Source: Nicotiana tabacum (taxonomy: Eukaryota; Streptophyta; Magnoliopsida; Solanales; Solanaceae). Taken from it: a stretch of 64,000 nt of DNA. The position numbers were made by a program, and so were the translations under genes. Below, one piece after another: positions 22,556 to 32,226 of the stretch (positions are counted from its first letter, which is position 1; each line of letters opens with the position of its first letter). The notes beneath the pieces are model-generated. The model made no database searches. It was not told where the DNA came from and was given only the letters and a program-made list of their open reading frames with translations. The DNA is taken from the NCBI RefSeq assembly GCF_000715075.1, contig NC_134093.1:96456826-96520825 (forward strand), read 5' to 3'.

Positions 22556-25372
22556 ATGGCAACTCACCCTGTCCCTTTGGCGGTGCTTATACCCCCTCAC
22601 ATTGATAGGGTCTCTGTCGCCATTGAGGAAGAGAATTTTCCTACGGTGGAGGAAATAATCCCTCGTAGTGAGAAAGTTAGGTCCGATTTATCGAAGGAGC
22701 GTGAAGGTGAGCCCGAAGTCTCGGAGTCAGTGATGGAAAAGGCCGATCTGGCCGAGCTTAGGGAAAAATTCAACATTCCTGCCCACATCGATCTGGTCCC
22801 AGCAGGGCGCGATGTGGTGCAAATCCACTGACATGGATACTGCGCATTCTATGCGTATCCTTTCCAGGTCGGCTATACTCTCCTCCTTCTCCATTGGCGG
22901 AGGAATTTTGCCGCTATTACGGTGTCTGCCCGACCCAACTCTCTCTGTACATTTACAGCTTATTAGGATGCTCTCAAAATTCGCCGAGTTGGCTCAGGTC
23001 GAGGTCACACTCTGTCATCTGATGCATCTCTTTGCCCTTAGCTTTTATAGGAGGATAATGTTGCATCTTCGCCACCGAGAAGGTAAATACATGGTGGTGA
23101 AGATGGATGACAAAGCAAATCGTCAGTTCTGGCTCAACTACTTTTTTGTCAGAACCGAAGAAGTAGTAGCCAATGCGGATGACTTTCTTGAGACTTGGAA
23201 TCACGCTCGTAAGTATCCATTTTTTGTGAAAGGTATTTGATTTGTCTATTTCTAGTCGTAGGCTCTAACATTTTGTCTCTTCCTCGTACAGCCAAGGTTG
23301 CGCCTCCTCTTTTGGTCGGGAACATTTCTGATTGGGTTGGACGGATTCTACCTCACACTGTGGGGATTCGTGAGTGGCCGGGCTTTCTCTAGAAGTTCGG
23401 GACTGCGTCTTCCTTGGCCGGTGAGTTCGTCTTTTTTTTTTGTTTTCTATTTTGACCTCATGGTCGCTTACACGCTATAGTTTATTATTGGTAGTGACAA
23501 CCTTCGATCTTTCTTTTTCAGTTCGAGAATCTTTGAGGAGGCCGAGGGCCCCTCCTCCTACGTTTCGTAATAGGAAGGCTACTTCTTCTTCGGAGTCTGT
23601 TCCTGCTGTGACCGCGACTAGGCCTGCTCGGTCATCTACTTTTGTTCGTTCTTCCGCCACGGCCAGGTCTACTCGTTCGTCAACCGCACCTACTGCTACT
23701 TCCGTATCGGCTTCCTCTCCATCCGCGGATATATCGACATCGGAGCTTCCGACTTCCCCTTTGCTTTATCTAGTGGACGAGGAAGAGGAATCGTTGCCGA
23801 GTGATGGGAATTTGGTTCCCCGCAAGAGAATATTGGTGGACGTCGGTGATGGGGTTGATTTTGTCATCCGTGAAATGGAGACCATAGATCTTGAAGATGA
23901 CGTCGAGTTATCGCCCGTGGTTCCGCCATCGACTGAAGCCGTAGAGGGTATGTCTCTTCCTGAAACCATGATGGAAGCTGAAGGGCCATCGACGAGAGTC
24001 TCTGATAATTTGTGGCAAAATGAGCTATCTGCCTCGCGACCGGCCGAAGGTCCTTCTTCGCTGGCCAACATAAAAGGAAAGTGCGTAGCCGAGGATGTCT
24101 ATGAGACGGGCTCCGATGTTGATGCCGATGAGGTGAGGATGATGGGGGAGGGATTTACCCGACTCAAAGTAAGATTAGAGAGGTCCACGCGGACCATGGA
24201 GATCCCCATGGATCAAGATTTGTTGGTTAACACGGAGAACGTGGTCCCCTCAGTTCCGATGTGGAGGGTAAAACCCTTGAAAAGCTGGATGATGCTACCT
24301 TATCTAGGAGCATAGTCGGCCTCGCTCTCAGGGTAAGCTTTTCGACCTCTTTCATTTTTGTTTGTCAAGTTCAAAGTTTGTTTCTTTCATACTCTCCGTT
24401 TCCGTTTTCTCTCTTCCAGACAGTGATTTTGGAAATTGAAAGCGCTCGAAGAGAGGAGAGGCGTAAAGCTATTTTTTTAAAGATGGAGCGAAAATACCGC
24501 GAGTACCGTTGTAAGTATCACAAGATTTGTAGGCGGTTTGGCGAGGGCGGAAATATTTGAGCTCTCCGAGAGGAGCTGAAGGAGAAGGATGATGAGCTGG
24601 TGAAGGTCATCAAAAAATGCAGCGCTCTTGAGGAGGCGCTAAATGACAAATAAGAGGAACTACAGGTTAGTAGGGAGTCAAAGCCCAGTGCGACGATCTC
24701 CAAGCCCATGTGGTCTCGTTGCGCGCCGAGTTCGAGGAGTGTGAATTCAAAGCTGATGCTTTAAGTAGTGAGGTCTCCGAGAGGGCAGCGGATCTCGAGA
24801 ATGTGGAGTTAGCTCGGTCAGGGGCTATGAGGAAGATGGAGGCTTTGGAGATCATAATCCGTTTTCTTCGTTCCAAGCGAGAGAATGCCTTGGACACGGC
24901 CAGACTCAAAGAAGAGCGGCTTGATGAATGGATTGGAGAATTAGAGAAAGAGGCTTCTGGCTTTTGTGATCGAGTCGCCGCTCCGGAGGCCGAGAAGGCA
25001 CAATTATTGGCTCGACCATCCTCTTCCCATGTTTCTAATTTCCCTGATGTTCCTCGAGATTTATACGAGGAGTGGATTCACGCCTAGTCCCATCTGGATA
25101 TATTCAGAGATCTGATGAGGGCGGGGACTATTTTGGAAATTGTCCTCGAGGATGCTCGTGTTAAGGCACGTGGATCTCGAGTCGCTTGTGGCTACGATCC
25201 CGCTACACAGGAGACCGATGACGATAGGGAGGATGTGGGCGTGGATCAGATTGAAGAGGACGCCTGGTATGGGGATGAGTATCCTGATGGCGATGGTGAT
25301 GGTGAAGGGGCGGATGGGGATGGCCTAGTCGATCAGGCCGATGGCGCTGCTGGGCCAGACGGCGATTGGTAG
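22556..25372 (+). pseudogene. Antisense additional ORF of the Tat-like element (putative gypsy-type transposon protein), broken
   Basis: A multi-exon ORF on the strand opposite to gag-pol. It starts at ATG 22556 (MATHPVPLAVLIPPH). The N-terminal third (about 22745-23208) carries a domain that recalls the 'putative gypsy type transposon' family (phrases GYCAFYAYPFQVGY, LHLRHREGK, VVKMDDKANRQFW). Three introns with canonical ends follow: 23209-23291, 23421-23521 and 24333-24419. The middle is Ser/Thr/Pro and acidic, then comes a coiled-coil segment (24420-25085) and an acidic Asp/Gly tail ending at 25372. Breaks: an in-frame stop near 22829, at least two frameshifts between 22870 and 22970, a stop near 23389, breaks near 24558-24690, and a stop at 25085-25087. 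Function is unknown; extra ORFs in this position are known from Tat-lineage elements. Confidence 0.7.
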
Positions 25373-25563
25373 CTTTTCTTTTCCTTCTTTTTGTTTTGCC
25401 GCAGACTTGTGCGTTTTTTGTGGGCGTCTTCATGAGCCTTTGTAAAATATATTCTAAGTATGAAATGCCAGTTCTGTTATTTGTACCTGATTCATTTTTC
25501 TTCTATTCGAGTTTGTATGCTTTTTGATTTTGTTGCTTGGTTGCCTTGGTTTTCTTAGTTGTA

Positions 25564-25741
25564 ATAACTAACTCGAGTAGGGTCGAACGAGGTCGAAAAA
25601 AAACTTAGGTTTGATCATGGACGAGGGCCAATAAATGTTAGTTCGAATGAGGTCAAATATATCGTATGTTTATTTATAGCCGAGGGCCGATTAGGTGTTG
25701 ATTCGAACGGGGTCGAATGTAAAATATACTTAGCTAGGGCC
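25564..25741. repeat. 60-bp tandem repeat, left part
   Basis: About three diverged units built on GGGCCGATTAGGTGTTGATT and TCGAACGAGGTCGAA. It continues at 36542 after the A/B composite insertion. It lies between the integrase end of pol and the antisense ORF, so in the 3' untranslated part of the Tat-like element. Confidence 0.8.
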
Positions 25742-28243
25742 TGTAATGACCCAACCGGTTATTTTGACTTTTAGAACCCCATTCCCCTAAATAAAACTTC
25801 TCGTATATTCTTTTATTAATTTATGACTTGCGGGGATGGTTGGTTCGAGATTTGAAAGTGTTCGGGTTGAAATCGGAACACTTGGTTCCTTAAGTTGGCC
25901 TTAAAATGCTAAGTTTGACTTTGGTCAACATTTTAAGTAAACGACCTCGGAATCGGGATTTGACGGTTCCAATAGGTTTGTATGATGATTTCGTACTTGG
26001 GCGTATGTTCGGATCTAGTTTTGGATGACATGGGAGCGTGTTGGCGCCTGATAGTGAAAGTTGGTTCTTTGAAGGTTTTAGAAGTTCTTTAAATTCGGTT
26101 TGGAGCGGGTTTTAGGGATATCGAGGTACAAATGGAATTCCGAGATCGGAAATAGTTTTGTAATATCATTTAAGACTTACACGCAAAATTTGGCGTCATT
26201 CCGAGTAGTTTAAGTATGTTTCGGCGCATTGGGAGTAAATTGAAAAACTTGAAGTTCATAAGTTTGATTCAATTGGTTTTGTGGTGTGATTTTTAGTTTT
26301 AATGTTGTTTCGAACATTTCGAGAGTTCGAGCAAGTCCGTTTTATGATTTCAAACTTGTTGGTATGTTCGGGCGGGGCCCCGGGGGTACCGAGTGTCAAT
26401 CGGACGAGGCTCAGACCAAGTTGGAAATTGGGAGCCAAGGCTGAATCTCCCAGCTGCTGTCAGAATCGCACATGCGTTTGGCCAGCCGCAGGTGCGAGAG
26501 ACGAGTCGCAGAAGCGGCTTGAGCGGCAGTTTTGGCGCAGAAGCAGGGGCCCATCCGCAGAAGCGAGCCTAGCCAGCCTTGGGTCCTTTCGCATAAGCAG
26601 ACCGTGGTCCACAGAAGCGACGCCGCAAATGCAGCCCAGGCACCGCAAATGCGGAAATACAGTCTGGGCCGAACCTTAAAAAGGGACAAGGCTCCGCCAT
26701 TTTAGCCCGTAATTCCTCCAATTTTGGGCGATTTTGGAGCTTTTTGAGAGGGGATTTCAACTAGCAACTTAAAGGTAAGTTAATTGTACAAACTTTGAGT
26801 TAAATACATAGATTATGGGTAGATTATAACATGTAAATTGTGAAAATCAAGGGTTAGAGGAAAAACCTAGATTTGTATAAAAATGAGATTTTAACCACGA
26901 AAATGGTTATGGAATTGGATAGAAATTGTATATTTGAGTTCTTGAGAGTATGGGTAATGATTTCCTTCGAAAATTTCTGGAATCCGGGTACGTGGGCCCG
27001 GGGTGAATTTTAGGAATTTACCATTTTTGGATAGGGTAATTTATTTAATAGTCTAATTTCGAATTATTGAGCATGTATTAATTATTTTATATAATATTTG
27101 GATAGTTTCGGATTTTTCGGTACCGAATTGGAATTTCTTTACACGACGTCGTGATCGGAAGTGGGCTTTGAGACAAGGTAAGTCTCTTGTCTAACCTTGT
27201 AAGAGGGAATTTATCCCTTAGGTGATTTACATTAATAATTGTTGCTAATTGTGGGGGCTACGTACGCACGAGGTGACGAGAGTCCGTATGTAGCTACTAA
27301 TTATGCTATGTCCGGGTAGTTTAGGACTCAAACCATGAATCACTTGTGATAATTGCATCTTTTATTTAATTAAATTACTGGAATTGTATTGTAAATTGTT
27401 AGAGGAAGTAGTAAAAGATCAAAACTTCATATACTTGAATTTGGTGTAAGTTATTTAATTGTTAACAGAAATTGAACATCCTATGTGTTAATATTATAAT
27501 AAATTCTCATTCCGGAGGTTCATAAGAAAATGTCCTCCTTTCTTGTGGAGCCGGACGAATGCCTCGGTAGTATAGATGCATCTATGGATCGTGCCGCATG
27601 TCCCTCGGCAGTGTACACGACACTCTGGATCGGGCCGTACGATCTCGGCAGAAATCGTGCATAATAGTAATAATTACACGATACCTTGATATTTTAATAA
27701 CTGTTTGTGAAGTTAATTGATAAATTGGAAATTATTGAAATGTAAGGAATTAATTATTTCTGCTTGTTAGAAAAATTATTGTCGTTCGCCTAAAAATCAT
27801 GGTTAATTAAATATATTTCTATTGTAATACTATTGACCCATAGTGAGTGTCAAAGTCGACCTCTCGTCACTACTTCTTCGAGATCCGGCTTGATACTTAC
27901 TGGGTACACGTTATTTACGTACTCATGCCACGCTTGCTGCACTTTTTATGCAGGGCCTGAGACAGGTACTATCGGAGAACCTACCGGAGCATACCCAAAT
28001 ACCCCGAGACTTAGTGGTGAGCTGTTTCTTGAGTCGTTCTGCAGCCCTTGAGTCTCCTCTTGTATTTGTATTCTGTCTATTTTATTTCAGACACTATTTA
28101 AAATTTTGTATAATCTACTAGATGCTCATACACTTGTGACACCAGGCCTTGGCACACACACTAGTAGAATTTGTGGATTTAATTATTTTACTTGGGTTTT
28201 TATTTATCTTATTTTCTCATATCTTTCTTAATTTTATCTTAGT
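25742..28243 (+). repeat. LTR-A, 5' copy, missing its 3' end
   Basis: Begins TGTAATGACCCAACCGG, a terminus shared with the LARD-like LTRs, but the rest is a different family. From about 27515 to 28243 it matches 35695 to about 36405. Similarity ends in CTTAATTTTATCTTAG, and about 27 bp of unrelated filler precede LTR-B. It contains a motif array at 26466-26656 and a TATA-like CCTTAAAAAGGG just after the array (about 26674-26685). Confidence 0.75.
26466..26656 (+). repeat. CGCAGAAGCG/CGCAGGTGCG motif array in LTR-A
   Basis: A GC-rich array of related cores (CGCACATGCG, CGCAGGTGCG, CGCAGAAGCG, CGCAAATGCGG) spaced 15-30 bp, ending about 20 bp before a TATA-like sequence. Open frames in it are repeat artefacts. 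Confidence 0.7.
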
Positions 28244-28429
28244 CACACACACTACCAATATCTTATTTTCGTGTTTTGAGTGATTCGAAGGTTCGACTAA
28301 GTTTGTATGCTGATATATGACTTATTGGTATTTTTGGTTGAGGTCCCGAGGGCCTTGGGGTGATTTCGGGTGGTTAACAGATTTGTGGAAGTTGGACTTT
28401 GCAGCTGGAGCTGCTGCTTCTGCTATTTC

Positions 28430-28755
28430 CGCACCTGTGGAAGAAAGGGTCGCAGGTGCGAGGCCGCTGGTGCACGTGGAGAGTGCGCAGGAGCGGGCGA
28501 CACTGGACCAAGGCTGGGAACGCAGGTGCGAAGAATTGGCCGAATCTGCGAGCCCGCAGGTGCGAGGACTTGAGCGCAGATGCAGAGATGAGGAGTTTGG
28601 GCTGGTTTCGCAGATGCGCACCTGGGACCGCAGATGCGAGGAAGGTGTCCGCATGTGCGGAAGCTAGGTGATTAAGTGAGTTGCGCAGGTGCGGCTTCTT
28701 GGACCGCAGGTGCGGTCGCGCGGGTGCGAGAAAATGGCTGCAGGTGCGAAAAACC
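28430..28755 (+). repeat. CGCAGGTGCG-type motif array in LTR-B
   Basis: At least a dozen cores (GCAGGTGCGA, CGCAGATGCG and relatives) within 325 bp, ending 13 bp before the TATA-like ATAAATAG. The second LTR-B copy has the same array at 32900-33236. Each CAGGTG or CACCTG core is an E-box hexamer. Long open frames on either strand here are by-products of the repeat. Confidence 0.75.
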
Positions 28756-29783
28756 TGGGCAGAAACCATAAATAGAACCCTTCGCGAATTTGGTTCATTT
28801 CCACCATTTCTATTCGGTTTTTGGAGATTTTGGGAGAGATTTGAAGAGGGAATGAAGGGGATTTCATTGAGGTAAGTTACTTGAGCCCTAATACTTGTAT
28901 ATATGGTGATTTTCCGTTGTTTAATCATGGTAATTAGTAAAAATGAGGGGTTAGGGCTTGGAATTTATGGAGAGTAATTTAAGGATTTGAAGGACCAAAC
29001 GATATTGGATTTTGATGAATTTGGTATGGTTGGACTCGTGAGTGAATGAGCTTTCTAGTTTTGTAAATTTTATCAGATTTTGAGATGTGGGCCCGGGGGC
29101 CGAGTTTGAGCCAATTTCGGGTTTTGGTCTAATTTTATAGTTTTTCTTGTGAAATTCATTCCATTAATGCGTATTGATGGTATTGTACTGATTGTGAATA
29201 GATTCATAGCATTTGGTGGCCGAGTCTAGAGGTAAGAGCATTGCAGATTAAGAATTTTGCGATTTGAGGTAAGTAACAATTATAAATTTAGTCCTGAGGG
29301 TATGAAACCCCGGATTTCGTATCATTCTACTATTTTGAAGTGACGCACATGCTAGGTGACGGGCGTGTGGGCGTGCACTATTGGGGATTTGTGTCTTGGT
29401 CTATCCCGTATCAACTGTAAAGTTGCATACTTTGCTGAAACCATTTGACAGTTTTATGTTTTAGAAAGAATTTCTGTAAATTGGGCTAAATGCCATGTTT
29501 GGGCCTTGCGCCAATGATGTTTGGACCCTTAGGGGCTGTTTCTTACCATCCTCTCATTGTTTTCGATTGAAAATCTATACTCAGTCATGTTTATACTTGT
29601 TTACCGCATAACTCAGTTTTATGACTCTATTTTGATGAATATAAATGTTTTGGGCCGAATGCCCTGTTTTACTGAGATGCCTGAGTGGCTTGAGAGGTTT
29701 ATGACTGAGTGAGGACGAGGGCCTGATTTGTGAGGATGAGTGCGGATCGGGGCTGCCCGCCTGCAGCATACTTTATTATTTTG

Positions 29784-29850
29784 GCACGTGAGTTGTCCGT
29801 GCAGTACGTGAGTTGTCCGTGCAGCACATGAGTTGCCCGTGCAGATTATA
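29784..29850 (+). repeat. G-box repeat (CACGTGAGTTGTCCGTGCA units)
   Basis: Three tandem 19-21-bp units, each with CACGTG or a one-base variant. The second LTR-B has two units (34270-34310). The LARD-like LTRs carry the inverse form (about 3680-3760 and 10785-10845). Confidence 0.7.
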
Positions 29851-30744
29851 GCGCTTGGGCTGAAGGAGCCCCTCTGGAGTCTGTACATACCCCCAGTAAG
29901 CGCAGGTACCTACTGAGTGTGAGTGTCGGGTGCCGAGTGCTGAGTGGCTGGGAGGCATAAGCAATTGTGAGGTATGCCCGAGTGGCAAGAGTGATTGTGA
30001 GGTATGCCCGAGTGGCAAGAGTGACTGTGAGGTTTGCCCGAGGGGCTGTATATGAGTGATGTTATGCCCGAGGGGCTGTTTATGATTTCATCATTTTTTC
30101 TCACCTTTGCATTGAGCCTTTGTTTGAAAAACTGTTGGGAAAATATCTTTAAATGATTTTTACTGGAACCGAGTTTAAACGAGATGATTTGATTCAAACA
30201 CTGATTTTTAAAGCATGTTGTACTTTACTGAGATTTCATAATATGAACGTTATATGCTTTATTGCTCGTCACTACTGCTCAGTCTTTATTTATTGTTGTT
30301 ACTTACTAAGTTGGCGTACTCACGTTACTCCCTGCACCTTATGTGCAGATTCAAGTGTAGCTGGACACGGTAGCGGTTATTGAGTGTTCTGGTTGCAGAT
30401 ATTTCTTGGAGATGGCAAGGTAACTGTTTGGCGATCACAGCCCCTGCTCTTCTCCCTCTTATCTTCCTCTAGTTGTATTTAGCTATTTTCCAGGCTGAGA
30501 TAGCCTTGATATTGTTAGACAGATTGTGGTAGATGCTCATGACTAGTGACACCCCGATGTCGGGCTTTTCTTTTTCGCACTTCTATTTTTCTTTGATTTG
30601 AACTCTTTAAATGGAGGTTTCATGTTAAATAACCTTGAAATTATCTTTGAAATGAAAATATCGGTTTGTTTTGGAAATGAGTCGGCTTGCCTAGTTCCAC
30701 GATAGGCGCCATCACGACAGAGGTTAGTTTGGGTTGTGACAGAT

Positions 30745-30756
30745 ATGTATCATAGC
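30745..30756 (+). promoter_or_regulatory. Degenerate tRNA-Met primer binding site of element B
   Basis: ATGTATCATAGC lies just after the LTR end at 30741. It differs from the TGGTATCAGAGC consensus at a few positions. The counterpart after the second LTR-B is AGGTATCATAGC at 35197-35208. Confidence 0.6.
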
Positions 30757-30941
30757 CTAGGTTACATAGGTCTCATGAGTTATGAGCGAGTTTTAGTAGA
30801 GTCTTGCGGATCGGTACGGAGACGTCTGTACTTATCTTCGAGAGGCTGCAGAACCTTTAGGAAACTCCACATTCTTGAATTCTTGTCGTGCGAATCTGTT
30901 GATTCTAGTAACTAAACATCTGTTGTTTCATTATCTCACAG

Positions 30942-32226
30942 ATGGTGAAGACTCATGCTACTGGTCAGGAGGGCCAACCACCAATACCACCAACCAGGGC
31001 CGCGAGAGGCCGAGGCCGCGGTAGAGGCCATGGTAGGGGTAGAGGTGCAGCCCATACAACAGCTGGGGCAGTACCTGCGGATCCACCGGTTGTCCCAAAT
31101 TGGGACCAGGTTCCAGTTGTTGATGCACTTTCTTAGGCACCACCTGTGCCTATTATGATTCCAGGCCGTTAGGAGGCCCTAGCTCAGATTCTAACAGCGT
31201 GTACTGACCTTGCTCAGGTGGTCTCTATTTCGACGGCCGCAGGCACTTCTCAGGCCAGGGGAGGCACTCAGACTCCCGTCGCTCGCACACCCGAGCAGGT
31301 TATTCAGGGACTTCAGACACCGGAGGCACCACCAGCCCAGCCTGTTGCAGTTGCTCAGGATTATGTGGTTCCTGCTATGCTTGAGGATGATCAGCATAGG
31401 TTGGAGAGGTTTGGGAGACTCTAGCCACCACCTTTCAGTGGCACAGAGAGAGAGGATGCTCAGGACTTTTTGGACAGGTGTCAAAGGATACTCCGTACTG
31501 CCGGTATTTTGGAGACTTGTGGGGTCTCATTCACTACCTTTCAGTTTTATGGGGCTGCACTCAGATGGTGGGAGACTTACGAGAGGCGTAGGCCTATTGG
31601 CGCAGCACCCCTTACTTGGCAGCAGTTCTCCATGGTTTTTTTGGAGAAGTTCGTGCCTCGATCCCGCAGAGAGGAGCTGCGCAGACACTTTGAGCAGCTT
31701 CGCTAGAGTGATATGTCTGTGACAGAGTATGATATGTGATTCTCTGAGTTGGCCCGTCATGCTATCTGGTTGGTTCCCACGGACAGAGAGAGGATCATGA
31801 GATTTATTGATGGCCTCACTTATCAGCTACAGTTGCTCATGACCAAGGAGCGGGTTTCGAGTGCTACCTTTGATGAGGTTGTCGACATTGCTTGGCATAT
31901 TGAGATGGTTCACGGTCAGGAGAGGGTTGAGGGGGAGGCCAAGAGGCCTCGTGGTCAGGGTGGATTCAGCGGTGCTCCTTTTGGGGGTCAGTTCCAGCAC
32001 GGTAGAGGTCGTCATTTCAGACATGCTCAGTCAGCTCGGCCATTTCATCGGGGTGCATCTTCTGGCCATGGCTCTCACAGTTCTCATCAGGGCCACTCAT
32101 CACTTAGTGCCCTTCCACTTCAGAGTTCTTCCCGTGCTCCACCTGTTCAGGGCTCCTCCATGCCAGGTTCTTCTACCAGTCATCCTGGTGCTAGGGGTTC
32201 CCTTCAGTTTCCGCCGCCAGCACCTG
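30942..32226 (+). pseudogene. gag of gypsy element B (pol deleted)
   Basis: One reading frame from ATG 30942 to the LTR junction, interrupted only by stops (31134, 31167, 31422, 31704 and near 31737), with no frameshift. The N-terminus MVKTHATGQEGQPP and the RGRGRGHGRGRG stretch recall the gag start of tobacco gypsy elements. The central part has the retrotransposon gag (capsid) pattern (FYGAALRWWETYERR, then FLEKFVPRSRREEL). The C-terminal part is Gly/Ser/His-rich. The zinc knuckle, protease, RT and integrase are missing: the gag runs into LTR-B at about 32220-32230 through a short shared GGTCGGTC-like text. Two of the stops read CAG in the partner copy at 35393. Confidence 0.85.

Larger units (their letters stand above)
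28271..30741 (+). repeat. LTR-B, first copy, 5'-truncated
   Basis: Matches the second LTR-B copy from its position 32751 onward and ends GGGTTGTGACA at 30741. Features in order: CGCAGGTGCG-type array 28430-28755, TATA-like ATAAATAG 28768-28775, a G-box repeat array 29784-29850, and a short minisatellite 29950-30080 built on GTATGCCCGAGTGGCAAGAG. The U3 5' portion (about 520 bp) was lost in the deletion that joined it to LTR-A. Confidence 0.8.

Noticed and set aside
28317..28667. Several overlapping plus and minus frames
   Set aside because: All lie in the LTR-B motif array, where the short repeat suppresses stops on both strands.
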